Assembly (NCBI GenBank): GCA_016788045.1
Contig: JAEUTG010000024.1
Location: 92,204-156,203, forward strand
Direction of reading: 5' to 3'
Length of the DNA stretch: 64,000 bases
Source: Bacteroidales bacterium
GTDB taxonomy: Bacteria > Bacteroidota > Bacteroidia > Bacteroidales > Lentimicrobiaceae
The notes under the pieces were generated by a model that did not search any database, was not told the origin of the DNA, and saw only the letters and a list, made by a program, of their open reading frames with translations. Made by a program: the position numbers and the translations under genes. This document shows, one piece after another, positions 42,326-51,349 of this stretch; the stretch's first letter is position 1, and each line of letters begins with the position of its first letter.

Positions 42326-44839
42326 ATGCCAACTCCCGGAAAAGCTTTTATGTTGCGATTACCGGCCCGGTCACTGGCCCTGACCCTCATTTTCACTTTT
42401 TCGCTGCTGACCTTCAGTGCCCTGGCTCAGATCACCAAAGTGAGGGGAAAGGTCTCTGATGCACTTACAGGCGAACCCATGCCCTTTGTCAATGTCTTCT
42501 TCAAAGGAACAACCACAGGGGCAACCAGCGATATCGACGGGTTCTACAGCATCGAAACCAGGCTGGCCACCGATACCCTGGTGGCATCCTGTGTCGGATA
42601 CGAAATACTGCGCAAACCAGTGGTAAAGTACCGTTATCAGGAAATCAATTTCCTGCTTCAGCCAAACCAGATCAGCCTCTCCGAAGTGGTGATTGTTCCC
42701 GGAGAAAATCCGGCCGAAATCATCCTGAAAAAGGTAATTGAGAAAAAACCGGAAAACAACCGCGAAAAACTTGATTTCTACGAGTTTGAAGCCTACAACA
42801 AAATACAGGTTGATGCCAACAACCTCTCTGAAAAATTCATGAACAGAAAAATTCTGAAACCCTTTCAGTTCATTTTTGATTATGTGGATACTTCATCGGT
42901 CAATGGCAAAACCTATCTGCCGGTCTTCCTTTCTGAATCGCTTTCTGATGTGTATTACCGCAAAAACCCGACTGCCTCACGGGAGGTGATCAAAGCCAAC
43001 CGTGTATCAGGAATCAGGGATGAGAGCGTATCGCAGGTGCTTGGCGACAAGGTACAGCAGGTAAACATTTACGACAATTACATCACCCTGTTTTTCAAGA
43101 ATTTTGTCAGTCCGGTTGCCGGGTTCGGACTGCTCTATTATAAATATTATCTGGTCGACAGTGCGAACATCGATGGTCAGTGGTGTTACAACCTGGCCTT
43201 CAAACCACGCCGGAAGCAGGAATTTACCTTTACCGGCAATATGTGGATCCACGACACCACATATGCTGTAAAGAGGGTTGACATGCGCATTGCCGATGAT
43301 GCCAACATCAATTTTATCAACGATATGCTGTTGCAGCAGGAATATACCCTGGTCGACAAAAGATACTGGATGCTTTCGAGAGACCGGCTGGTGGTGGATT
43401 TTAACCTTACTGAACGGGATTCTGCTACCAACATCGGTTTCTATACAACCAAAACCACAACCTACCGGAACTTCGTGATCAACACCCCGCGGGATAAAGA
43501 ATTTTACAACACCCCGGTGGCCGTAATGGTTGATAACAATGCCAATGAAAAAACCGATGAATTCTGGCAGAAATCGAGGCACGAAGAGCTCTCGCGGCGC
43601 GAAAACATGGTTTACCAGATGGTTGATACACTGAAAACACTGCCCATTTTCAACACCTGGGTTGACATTATCCAGATGGCCACCACAGGATATTATGTCA
43701 AGGGAAAGATGGAATGGGGACCTTACATGTCAACCTATAGTTTCAACTCCCTCGAGGGGCACCGTCTCAGACTGAGCGGACGTACCAGCAACTCTTTCAG
43801 TACCCGTATCATGCTCGATGGGTATACCGCCTACGGCTTCCGTGATGAGCAACTCAAATACGGCGGAGGCTTTATGTACATGGTTGACAAAAATCCCCGG
43901 AGGGTGCTGGGCGGTTCATTCAAATACGATGTTGAACAGCTTGGCCAAAGCCAGAATGCTTTCAGGGAAGATTTCCTGCTGGCAGCCATTTTCCGGAGAA
44001 ATCCGGCCGACAAACTCTCCATGGTGAGCCAGTACAAAACCTATTACGAACATGAGTGGTTCACCGGCCTTACCAACACCTTCAGTTTCACCCAACGCAG
44101 CATCTGGAGTGCCGGCCGTGTTCCCTTCGCCCTCAACTGCGACAATGGCGATTGCCTGAAATTAACCGATGTTCTGAGAACATCGGAGTTTTCTTTGTCC
44201 ACACGCTTTGCCTATCAGGAGAAGTTTATCTCGGGTGAATTTGAAAGGGTGAGCCTTGGCGCCAAATATCCGATCATCGAACTCAACTACACCTATGGGG
44301 CACCCGGGCTTTTCGACAGTCAGTTCGAATTTCACAGGCTTCAGTTCGGGGTCAGGCACTGGTTTAACATTATGTCACTGGGGTGGTCGAAATATGCTGT
44401 GGAAACCGGCAAAATCTGGGGCTCTCTCCCCTATCCGCTGCTCAAAATCCATCCGGGCAACGAAACTTACTGGTACGATGAATCGGCTTTCAACCTGATG
44501 AATTATTATGAATTTGTCAGCGATCAGTACATCAGTTTCTATTACACTCACCACTTCGTCGGTTTTTTCCTGAATAAAGTCCCCCTCATGAGAAAACTCA
44601 AATGGCGTGAAGTAGCACAGGTTAAGGGCGTTATCGGAAATGTGACCAAAAGAAACCTTGAATACTCCTCACTTCCGCCGGGAACCTTCACAACAGGGAA
44701 GCCCTACTTCGAAGCAGGCCTCGGAATCGAGAATATCTTCAGGTTTATCCGTGTTGATGCCATCTGGAGACTCAGTTATTACGACCATCCGGATATCACA
44801 AAATTCGGGGTGATGGTTTCCATGCAATTCGATTTCTGA
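42326..44839 (+). CDS. DUF5686 outer-membrane protein with carboxypeptidase-D regulatory-like domain
   Basis: 837 residues. A signal peptide (LALTLIFTFSLLTFSALAQ) is followed by a CarboxypepD_reg-like beta-sandwich (about 38-118: VRGKVSDALTGEPMPFVNVFFKGT). The DUF5686 region then begins with NPAEIILKKVIEKKPENNREKLDFYEFEAYNKIQVD. The rest is a large beta-barrel ending FGVMVSMQFDF with a C-terminal Phe, as needed for outer-membrane insertion. The family is widespread in Bacteroidota, but its cargo is not known. ATG 42350 is an alternative start. A promoter for lptB follows directly after the stop codon. Confidence 0.87.
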   Translation: MPTPGKAFMLRLPARSLALTLIFTFSLLTFSALAQITKVRGKVSDALTGEPMPFVNVFFKGTTTGATSDIDGFYSIETRLATDTLVASCVGYEILRKPVVKYRYQEINFLLQPNQISLSEVVIVPGENPAEIILKKVIEKKPENNREKLDFYEFEAYNKIQVDANNLSEKFMNRKILKPFQFIFDYVDTSSVNGKTYLPVFLSESLSDVYYRKNPTASREVIKANRVSGIRDESVSQVLGDKVQQVNIYDNYITLFFKNFVSPVAGFGLLYYKYYLVDSANIDGQWCYNLAFKPRRKQEFTFTGNMWIHDTTYAVKRVDMRIADDANINFINDMLLQQEYTLVDKRYWMLSRDRLVVDFNLTERDSATNIGFYTTKTTTYRNFVINTPRDKEFYNTPVAVMVDNNANEKTDEFWQKSRHEELSRRENMVYQMVDTLKTLPIFNTWVDIIQMATTGYYVKGKMEWGPYMSTYSFNSLEGHRLRLSGRTSNSFSTRIMLDGYTAYGFRDEQLKYGGGFMYMVDKNPRRVLGGSFKYDVEQLGQSQNAFREDFLLAAIFRRNPADKLSMVSQYKTYYEHEWFTGLTNTFSFTQRSIWSAGRVPFALNCDNGDCLKLTDVLRTSEFSLSTRFAYQEKFISGEFERVSLGAKYPIIELNYTYGAPGLFDSQFEFHRLQFGVRHWFNIMSLGWSKYAVETGKIWGSLPYPLLKIHPGNETYWYDESAFNLMNYYEFVSDQYISFYYTHHFVGFFLNKVPLMRKLKWREVAQVKGVIGNVTKRNLEYSSLPPGTFTTGKPYFEAGLGIENIFRFIRVDAIWRLSYYDHPDITKFGVMVSMQFDF

Positions 44840-44870
44840 CATTTCTATTCCCTCGCCTGTGATAATTTGA

Positions 44871-44878
44871 TAATTTTG
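44871..44878 (+). promoter_or_regulatory. -7 promoter element for lptB
   Basis: TAATTTTG matches TAnnTTTG. It lies downstream of the first possible start (44867), which rules that start out in favour of ATG 44954. Confidence 0.55.
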
Positions 44879-44953
44879 CTTTTTATTCTGCCGCATGAAG
44901 AGTTTCCTGCATCCGGCACTCCAACAGGGTTTACCAGTAAAGCCAGGCTACCA

Positions 44954-45679
44954 ATGATTTTAAGAACAGAGAATCTAGTAAAAAAATACAGGCAGCGGAC
45001 CGTTGTTGATAAGGTGTCAGTTCAGGTTGAACAAGGTGAAATTGTTGGTTTGCTGGGGCCCAATGGAGCAGGTAAAACGACTTCGTTCTACATGATCGTA
45101 GGACTGATAAAACCACTTTCAGGCAAAGTATATCTCGATAATACCGACATCACAGAAATGCCCATGTACCGGAGGGCCCAGATGGGTATCGGCTATCTGG
45201 CACAGGAAGCATCTGTATTCAGGCAGCTGAGTGTTGAAGACAACATTGCAGCAGTACTGGAGTTTACTTCGCTTTCAAAAGCCGATCAGAAGGAAAAACT
45301 GGAATCGCTGATCCAGGAATTCGGGCTGGGCCATGTGAGGAAAAGCCGCGGCATTCAGCTATCGGGCGGTGAAAGAAGAAGAACGGAAATAGCCCGTGCC
45401 CTGGCCGTAAATCCCAACTTCATTCTGCTCGATGAACCTTTCGCCGGCGTTGACCCCATTGCTGTAGAAGACATTCAGCACATCGTTTCGAAGCTCAAGG
45501 ATAAAAACATCGGCATTCTGATCACCGATCACAATGTGCATGAAACGCTCAACATCACCGACAGGGCTTACCTGCTTTTTGAGGGTTCGGTCTTGAAATC
45601 AGGCACAGCCGAAGAACTGGCTGCCGATGAACAGGTAAGAAACGTATATCTGGGGAAAAATTTCGAACTGCGGCGCTGA
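44954..45679 (+). CDS. lptB: LPS export ABC transporter ATP-binding protein
   Basis: 241 residues from ATG 44954 ([12 protein letters not shown]). [17 protein letters not shown] (Walker A), [15 protein letters not shown] (signature), [12 protein letters not shown] (Walker B) and ITDHNVHE (switch His) are all present, and the signature sequence ERRR is typical of LptB. It powers LptFG extraction of LPS from the inner membrane. The lptF and lptG genes are not in the window. An open frame from 44867 adds 29 residues upstream of the promoter and is rejected. With waaA and kdsD it shows an LPS-bearing envelope. Confidence 0.95.
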   Translation: MILRTENLVKKYRQRTVVDKVSVQVEQGEIVGLLGPNGAGKTTSFYMIVGLIKPLSGKVYLDNTDITEMPMYRRAQMGIGYLAQEASVFRQLSVEDNIAAVLEFTSLSKADQKEKLESLIQEFGLGHVRKSRGIQLSGGERRRTEIARALAVNPNFILLDEPFAGVDPIAVEDIQHIVSKLKDKNIGILITDHNVHETLNITDRAYLLFEGSVLKSGTAEELAADEQVRNVYLGKNFELRR

Positions 45680-45703
45680 AAAAAAACTGTCCCGAACCTG
45701 CTC

Positions 45704-47077
45704 TCAGATACCTGCAAGCTCACGGCAGACAACCGAAACCTGTTTTAACTGCAGGGCCTTTTCCTTCTTGCCCGACTTATCAAGGTAACTGATGATGGAA
45801 TCGACCACATCAAAGTTCACCGCAGCCATGTTTTCGTTTTCGAGCAGCTCATTGTAGGTTTCAATAGCCTGATCGGCCCCTTCTTCTATGGCCGTCCGTG
45901 TGATCAGGTCGGTAACCTCAGCCTCATCATTACCCAGGATGATGGCTTCTATTTGCCTGGTGAGTTCATGGTTGATGCGCGTGCTGGTGTTGTTCAGCAC
46001 GATGATGGTATTGCGGTGGTCGGGATATCGCATGAAATTGGTCCGGGCACCTTCCCACAATCCGTTGTGATATATTACCCTGGTTTCGCCTGCATACCTG
46101 ATTCTGAATCCATACCCGTATTGTACTTCTTTCCCACCCGTGGTTTCAACCGGTGTAAAAGCTTCCTGAATCAGTTCCTGGCTGATCGGTGAGTCGGTGT
46201 ACAGGGCACAATCCCACTTGAACATATCACCCACGCTGGAGCACACGCCCTTATCGCCCACCGGGCCATTGTTGCGTGTATCGGTAATGCGTGAATAGCC
46301 ATGCCGTGTAGCCCTGAAGCCATCGGCCTGCCGGCGGCTGACCAGTGAATCGGCGGTGCTGTATACATAAGTGGAAGTCATCCCGAGCGGACCAAAGATG
46401 CGTTGTTGAAGAAATGCATTCAGGCTCATCCCTGAAACCCTTTGAACCACGGTTGCGAGTAACATGTAACCGGTATTTGAATAATCGTAACGCGACCCGG
46501 GTTTGAAAAAAGCAGGCAACCGGTACTTAGCCATCAGCTCAACCACATCTTCATTGTCGGGTGGCAGGTCGCTCTTCCAGTATCTGTCGGTCAGGTACAT
46601 GTAGTTGGGTAAACCACCGGTATGGTGCAGCAATTGCCGGATGGTAACCTCAGGATAGGGAAGCTCAGGAATATGCCTGATCAGAAGGTCGTCAAAATCG
46701 AGCTTACCGTCTGCTTTCAGGATCATGATGGCTGCAGCAGTGAACTGCTTGCTCACCGAAGCCAGCTGGTAGATGGTTTCGGGCCTTGCCGGTATTTTAT
46801 TCAGCGGATCGGCATAACCGGCCGAAGTCTGGTAAACATTGAAACCATTGAGCGCAACCAGAATGTTTCCGTTGAATCTGCCATTCTGTTTATAGGCACT
46901 GATCAGCGAGTCAATACGTTGAATGCCTGATGCATTGATGATCCTGCACAATTCAAGATTTTCCTGATCTGTGAGAATATCGCTCTTATCCAGGGTCGCA
47001 CTCGAAATTGCACCATCGTTTCCGGTTAAACCAAAAACAAGGGAGACAATCAATAAAATCCTGAAAATAAACCGCAT
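45704..47077 (-). CDS. Serine beta-lactamase-like (class C fold) hydrolase
   Basis: 457 residues. A signal peptide (FRILLIVSLVFGLTGNDGA) exports it. SVSK (107-110) is the SxxK nucleophile, YDYSNTGYMLL gives the Tyr-x-Asn motif, and YHNGLWEG is the HxG equivalent of KTG. The C-terminal 110 residues after the hydrolase domain form a helical appendage. It belongs to the AmpC/PBP4*/esterase group that cleaves or transfers D-amino-acid peptides or esters in the periplasm; the substrate is unknown. It converges on lptB with a 24-base gap. Confidence 0.87.
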   Translation of the reverse strand: MRFIFRILLIVSLVFGLTGNDGAISSATLDKSDILTDQENLELCRIINASGIQRIDSLISAYKQNGRFNGNILVALNGFNVYQTSAGYADPLNKIPARPETIYQLASVSKQFTAAAIMILKADGKLDFDDLLIRHIPELPYPEVTIRQLLHHTGGLPNYMYLTDRYWKSDLPPDNEDVVELMAKYRLPAFFKPGSRYDYSNTGYMLLATVVQRVSGMSLNAFLQQRIFGPLGMTSTYVYSTADSLVSRRQADGFRATRHGYSRITDTRNNGPVGDKGVCSSVGDMFKWDCALYTDSPISQELIQEAFTPVETTGGKEVQYGYGFRIRYAGETRVIYHNGLWEGARTNFMRYPDHRNTIIVLNNTSTRINHELTRQIEAIILGNDEAEVTDLITRTAIEEGADQAIETYNELLENENMAAVNFDVVDSIISYLDKSGKKEKALQLKQVSVVCRELAGI

Positions 47078-47120
47078 CTGTTCAATCCTTCTTAGTCAGT
47101 TTCAGTAAACCGGTAGTTTA

Positions 47121-47128
47121 CAAAAATA
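47121..47128 (-). promoter_or_regulatory. -7 promoter element for the serine hydrolase
   Basis: TATTTTTG on the minus strand, about 44 bases before ATG 47077. Confidence 0.55.
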
Positions 47129-47264
47129 TAATTTTCTTTCAAGTTTTATCAGGAATCCGGAAGAAAGGTAATCATTCATTGCATTTTTCTGCTCCTTTTC
47201 CCGACTTCCTGTATCCAGGTTAAGCGTAAATTCAATCCACTTCAAACCAGCAGGTAATTGATTA

Positions 47265-47987
47265 TTAAACATTTCCATTTTTACCGGCTAAAGAAATCAA
47301 AACATAGGCTATCACCAGCAACGGGATTGAAGCCCATTGCAGAAAGAGAAATCCGGCAATGGCCAGCAAAACAAGCAGGTATTTGAGTTTATTGACCTTG
47401 AATGAAAACCCATGGCTGAACTTCATCGCGAGCAGCGGAATCTCGGAAACCAGCATAATGCAGGAAACCGGGATGAGCACAAGCAGAAAAACCGGATTGC
47501 CGGCTAGTACCGTCAGCCAACCGGCATCCTGAACAGCAGCCGGGCCGGAGAAAAACGGCAGGGAGGCTATAAACAAGGCGTTGGCCGGTGTTGGTAAGCC
47601 AAGAAAAGAATCGGTCTGCCGGGTATCCAGGTTAAACTTTGCGAGCCGGAGGGCCGAAAAACCGGCAATCAGCAGTGCTGTATAAGGTACATAGTCAGTC
47701 CATCCGGGCTGAAGCACGCGGGTGTGCTCCCTGATCAGGTAAAAAAGGATCACCGAAGGTGCCAGCCCGAATGAAATCACATCGGCCAGGGAATCAAGCT
47801 CTTTGCCGATATCAGACTTCACCTTCAGCAGCCGGGCAACAAAACCATCGAAGAAATCGAAAACAGCAGACAGGCCGAGTAAGGCTGAAGCGAGCAGTAA
47901 ACTGCCCTCCAGGGCCACAATCACTGCCATTGACCCACTGAAGAGGTTGAGCAGGGTAATGCTGTTGGGTATGTGTTTCTTGATCAT
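47265..47987 (-). CDS. pssA: CDP-diacylglycerol-serine O-phosphatidyltransferase
   Basis: 240 residues with about eight membrane helices. DGFVARLLKVKSDIGKELDSLAD is the CDP-alcohol phosphatidyltransferase motif DG-x2-AR-x8-G-x3-D-x3-D with all metal-binding acids in place, followed by VISFGLAPSV. It joins CDP-diacylglycerol and serine, the first step to phosphatidylethanolamine. Two short hydrophobic segments open the protein (SITLLNLFSGSMAVIVAL). The decarboxylase gene psd is not adjacent. A TATTTTTG element lies 26 bases upstream. Confidence 0.93.
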   Translation of the reverse strand: MIKKHIPNSITLLNLFSGSMAVIVALEGSLLLASALLGLSAVFDFFDGFVARLLKVKSDIGKELDSLADVISFGLAPSVILFYLIREHTRVLQPGWTDYVPYTALLIAGFSALRLAKFNLDTRQTDSFLGLPTPANALFIASLPFFSGPAAVQDAGWLTVLAGNPVFLLVLIPVSCIMLVSEIPLLAMKFSHGFSFKVNKLKYLLVLLAIAGFLFLQWASIPLLVIAYVLISLAGKNGNV

Positions 47988-48012
47988 CTGAGTCCTTTGT
48001 TTCGCCGGAAAT

Positions 48013-48020
48013 CAAAAATA
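48013..48020 (-). promoter_or_regulatory. -7 promoter element for pssA
   Basis: TATTTTTG on the minus strand, about 26 bases before ATG 47987. Confidence 0.55.
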
Positions 48021-48236
48021 AGCAGTTCCTGAAAGAATATTTAGGGCTTTCCCCCAATAATATCAACCGGGCGGTGTTTATAAATCTGAACCCCCGGCCC
48101 TCGCTCACCGGATTCATGACAGAAATTGGTTTTCATCATAATTTTCCGGATTTTGTTTAACTTTTTGATGATTTTTTTGTTGATGATGAGTACGTTCGGA
48201 GGAAAACGTACCGGATAACAACCAAATACTTACCGG

Positions 48237-48965
48237 ATGGAAAACAGAAAACACATTGAATCACTTGGTTTTGTGATTAAGAAAGAAAAGCTGTCGAACC
48301 TGGCCAGCGATTTCCGATTTAATGAGTTGTTGCTTGAAGACCTGGACCCGTTTCCAGGATTTTACGACCATTTCCACATCCCGATGAGCGAAACCGAACA
48401 GAAGCCACGTTCGATCTTCGCTATCATCAAGTCGATGTCGTTTGAGGATATGGATGACTTTATCAGAATTACCAGAACCATTAAAAAAGAGTTCAAACAC
48501 AGGTTTGATGCTGTAATGGGACGACTGGAGCTGCAAAACAGCCTGGTTTCTTGCATCAGAATCTATATGGAAGATTATTCTGTACTTCCCGAACTGATCG
48601 GGTTGTATGCAAAGCAGGGAATTGTCTTTCATGCCAACAAAACGGTAAAGCCTTTCAGCAGTCTCATTAATGTCAGGAAATACTTTGTTCTTGATGAGGT
48701 TGCACCGGAGATTTATCACGATGAAGACCTGCCTGACACTTACTACTTCTCTGTTGACCGCTATCTTCCATGGAACAAATTTGAAACGGTAACAGTAACC
48801 ATCCGCAACAACTGGGATCACAAGGTGTATGATGCTGCCCAGGCAGGCATTTATACCAAAAATGGTGTTGTTGAGCTGGTTCGTATCTACGACCGCAACG
48901 CCACCATGGAACACCTGCAGTATCTGAAAGAAAAATACAGAATCGAAGCCAACCGCTGCCTCTAA
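48237..48965 (+). CDS. Uncharacterised soluble protein, likely conserved
   Basis: 242 residues that I do not recognise. There is no signal peptide or membrane segment. The composition is mixed alpha/beta, with a run of aromatic and acidic residues (LEDLDPFPGFYDHFHIPM), a charged helix SFEDMDDFIRITRTIKKEFKHRFDAVMGRLELQ and a beta-rich C-terminus. No nucleotide-binding or metal motif is evident. The gene is followed after 12 bases by a second unknown gene and a strong terminator, so the pair forms one operon. The function is unknown. Confidence 0.7.
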   Translation: MENRKHIESLGFVIKKEKLSNLASDFRFNELLLEDLDPFPGFYDHFHIPMSETEQKPRSIFAIIKSMSFEDMDDFIRITRTIKKEFKHRFDAVMGRLELQNSLVSCIRIYMEDYSVLPELIGLYAKQGIVFHANKTVKPFSSLINVRKYFVLDEVAPEIYHDEDLPDTYYFSVDRYLPWNKFETVTVTIRNNWDHKVYDAAQAGIYTKNGVVELVRIYDRNATMEHLQYLKEKYRIEANRCL

Positions 48966-48977
48966 AAATTACGAAAA

Positions 48978-49229
48978 ATGCTCACTGCCGAAAGATTCTC
49001 ACAACTTTCAATCAATGATCAGGTGACAACTGCGCTGAGCAATGGCCAGGAGTTGCTTGAGCGGATTTTTGTCAACAACATCATCAAACTCTACCTGCTC
49101 GATGGTTTCTATGTGGAGATCTGGTATCAGCAGATTACCAACCGCATCACCCGGGTTGGCGTTGTGAACATTGAAGATGTATTGCATCTTTATGAAAGCC
49201 AGATTAACATTACTGATCTCTTCAGATAA
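48978..49229 (+). CDS. Uncharacterised small protein, operon partner of the 48237 gene
   Basis: 83 residues, not recognised. It reads as a helix (AERFSQLSINDQVTTALSNGQELLERI) followed by strands (KLYLLDGFYVEIWYQQ, TRVGVVNIEDVLHLYESQI). Its size and pattern suit a small soluble alpha+beta fold, perhaps a partner or ligand-binding subunit. It starts 12 bases after the previous stop and ends 32 bases before a strong hairpin terminator. The coding pattern is convincing because it continues the same operon and no better frame overlaps it. Confidence 0.65.
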   Translation: MLTAERFSQLSINDQVTTALSNGQELLERIFVNNIIKLYLLDGFYVEIWYQQITNRITRVGVVNIEDVLHLYESQINITDLFR

Positions 49230-49261
49230 CTGAAAATTCATCCGGGACTGACTGTATTTTG

Positions 49262-49288
49262 AAGCCGGGCAATCGTCCCGGCTTTTTT
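49262..49288 (+). terminator. Rho-independent terminator after the 48237-49229 operon
   Basis: AAGCCGGG / CCCGGCTT with a 7-base loop, followed by a T-run to 49288. Confidence 0.85.
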
Positions 49289-49378
49289 GCGCTCTGTGAC
49301 AATGTTTCTTCGACAACTGTCAGCCAGAATCCGGAGGCCTTTTCCATAACCGGGAAAATTCAAAAACCAAAATGGCGA

Positions 49379-49418
49379 AAAAAAAACCGCCTTGAATGCT
49401 TCTGCATTTCAGGCGGCT
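49379..49418 (-). terminator. Terminator downstream of tRNA-Lys
   Basis: On the minus strand, CCGCCTGAAATGC and GCATTCAAGGCGG form a stem with two mismatches and a tetraloop, followed by at least eight T. It lies just after the tRNA 3' end. Confidence 0.75.
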
Positions 49419-49419
49419 T

Positions 49420-49495
49420 TGGTCTCCCCGACAGGATTCGAACCTGTGACCCAATGATTAAGAGTCATTTGCTCTACCAGCTGAGCTACGGAGAG
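49420..49495 (-). tRNA. tRNA-Lys (anticodon CTT)
   Basis: A complete 76-base cloverleaf on the minus strand with encoded CCA. The acceptor stem CTCTCCG pairs with CGGGGAG (one G-U pair); D-stem GCTC/GAGC; anticodon stem AATGA/TCATT enclosing CTCTTAA, so anticodon CTT; T-stem ACAGG/CCTGT with loop TTCGAAT. Anticodon CTT reads AAG, lysine. A terminator follows directly. Confidence 0.95.
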
Positions 49496-49910
49496 GTTTG
49501 TTTATTAAGGGCTGCAAAGATAGTACACTTTTTTAAACCATAAAAGATTTCAGGTTGATTTTTAATATCCATATATTTTTGAAATCAGGGTTGTCCGGAT
49601 AAAGGTAAAGAAACCTTGACACCATAACCCCTTCCCGATACTATCAAGACACCATAATCGTTCTGAATCAGATAAGTAAGTTGGTGATTTCGTGTATTGG
49701 TGTCAAAAAAAAAGAAAGTAAGGTACCCGTTTTGAATAATGGCTGTAATCCAGTATTACCAATCAGTTCAAAGGAAACCAATTATTTTCCCCGGACAATG
49801 GTGTTTTGAAATGCTAAAAAATTGTTAAATAATTGTTTTTCAATTTTATGTATTGAACCATTCCTCAAGGGCACGTGTTTTTACTATAACAAATTCTATT
49901 CGTATAAATC
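49496..49910. other. Intergenic region with GACACCATAA direct repeat
   Basis: A 415-base gap. TTGACACCA (49616-49624) and TGGTGTCAA (49698-49706) form a spaced inverted repeat, and GACACCATAA occurs twice (49618 and 49648). No ORF or clear promoter was seen. Confidence 0.4.
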
Positions 49911-50606
49911 ATGAAAATAGCCATATTCGGAACCGGCAGTGTAGGACAGGCCTTGGCCGGAAAATTATCACAAACAGGTCATTCAGTGCTGGTTGGTACC
50001 CGTGATGTAGCAGCAACCCTTGCCAGAAAAGACAATGATGCTTTCGGGAATCCCCCTTTTTCAGCCTGGATCGGAAACCATCCGGAAGTCAGACTGCTTT
50101 CCAACCATGATGCAGCAGCTGCTGCTGAGCTGCTGGTGAACTGTACCCTCGGGAATGCATCCATCGAGACCCTGCGCTCGGCTGGTGTGGAAAACCTGAA
50201 TGGTAAAATCCTGCTCGATATCTCCAACCCACTCGACTTTTCACAGGGATTTCCGCCATCGCTCAGTGTTTGCAATCATACTTCGCTCGCCGAACAGATT
50301 CAGCAGGAATTTCCTCAGGTGAAAGTCGTAAAAAGTCTGAATACCATGAGTGCCATGATCATGGTAAATCCTGCACTGATCAGGGGTGACCATTCTGTTT
50401 TCCTCAGCGGCAATGACGCCGATGCGAAATCCACTGTCAGCAGCATACTGAAGGAATTCGGGTGGGAGGAACGGAATATCCTTGACCTTGGCGATATCAC
50501 AACAGCCAGGGGCACAGAAATGCTGCTTCCGGTATGGGTAAGACTGTATGGGACCTTGCAGACACCCTTCTTCAACTTTCACATCAATACTGCCGGAAAC
50601 CACTGA
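49911..50606 (+). CDS. NAD(P)-binding oxidoreductase, NpdG (F420:NADPH reductase)-like
   Basis: 231 residues. IAIFGTGSVGQALAGKLSQTGHSV is a GxGxxG dinucleotide fold, followed by VGTRD, the Arg often used to select NADPH. The sequence has the NpdG/6-phosphogluconate-dehydrogenase-like layout with VVKSLNTMSA in the middle. Coenzyme F420 is not expected in this phylum, so a role in reducing a different cofactor or substrate is more likely. There is no signal peptide. It converges on the response-regulator gene. Confidence 0.78.
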   Translation: MKIAIFGTGSVGQALAGKLSQTGHSVLVGTRDVAATLARKDNDAFGNPPFSAWIGNHPEVRLLSNHDAAAAAELLVNCTLGNASIETLRSAGVENLNGKILLDISNPLDFSQGFPPSLSVCNHTSLAEQIQQEFPQVKVVKSLNTMSAMIMVNPALIRGDHSVFLSGNDADAKSTVSSILKEFGWEERNILDLGDITTARGTEMLLPVWVRLYGTLQTPFFNFHINTAGNH

Positions 50607-50634
50607 ACCCGTGTGCATTGCGCATGAACCACCG

Positions 50635-51336
50635 TTATCCTTGTCCGAGTTTCATGCGGTAGCCGATGTTGTGAATATTTTCGATCTTTATTCCTGGGTC
50701 TGATTTCAGCAGCTTACGGATGCGTGAGATGAAGACATCGAGGCTTCTGCTCGAAAAATACTGATCGTTGCCCCATACTTCCATCAGAATCTGTTCGCGT
50801 TTCACGATCTGGTTGAGGTTATCGTTCAGCAGTTTCAGCAACTGGCATTCCCTGAAGGTCAGCGATTGAAACTCACCATCCATCTTCAGGCTCTGGTTAG
50901 AGGGGTCAAAATCATACTGACCCAGCCTGACCACTCCTTCCGCAGGTTTTCTGAAGGGCATGATTCTGCTTCGTTTCAGAAAGATTTCAATTTTCAGCAC
51001 CAGTTCTTCCATGCTGAAAGGCTTGGTAATGTAGTCATCCCCGCCCAGTTGCAAACCGCGGATCCTGTCCTCCATAAATGACCTGGCAGTAAGGAAAATC
51101 ACCGGTGTTTCCGGATTACGCTTCCGGATCTCTGTTGCAAGGCTGAATCCATCCATCCCCGGCAGCATCACATCGAGGATAAAAAGATCATAGTCCTGTT
51201 GTTCTGTCATTGCCAGGGCTTTCAGTCCGTCTTCGGCAAAATCCACAGCATATCCTTTCAGTGTCAGGTTATCGAGGGTAACGAATGCCAGGGTTGGATC
51301 GTCTTCCACATACAGGATCTTTGCTTTTCTCTCCAT
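50635..51336 (-). CDS. OmpR-family response regulator (RprY-like)
   Basis: 233 residues from ATG 51336; the open frame to 51381 would overlap the kinase gene. The receiver has the acidic EDD near residue 11, phosphoacceptor Asp55 (LFILD), and Lys105 in KPFSMEE. The winged-helix domain has SLTFRECQLLKLL and WGNDQYFSSRSLDVFISRIRKLL. It is regulated by the kinase whose stop lies 14 bases upstream. A phased TTTACA array sits in front of the operon and is a candidate binding site. Confidence 0.92.
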   Translation of the reverse strand: MERKAKILYVEDDPTLAFVTLDNLTLKGYAVDFAEDGLKALAMTEQQDYDLFILDVMLPGMDGFSLATEIRKRNPETPVIFLTARSFMEDRIRGLQLGGDDYITKPFSMEELVLKIEIFLKRSRIMPFRKPAEGVVRLGQYDFDPSNQSLKMDGEFQSLTFRECQLLKLLNDNLNQIVKREQILMEVWGNDQYFSSRSLDVFISRIRKLLKSDPGIKIENIHNIGYRMKLGQG

Positions 51337-51349
51337 ACAATTGTTTGCT

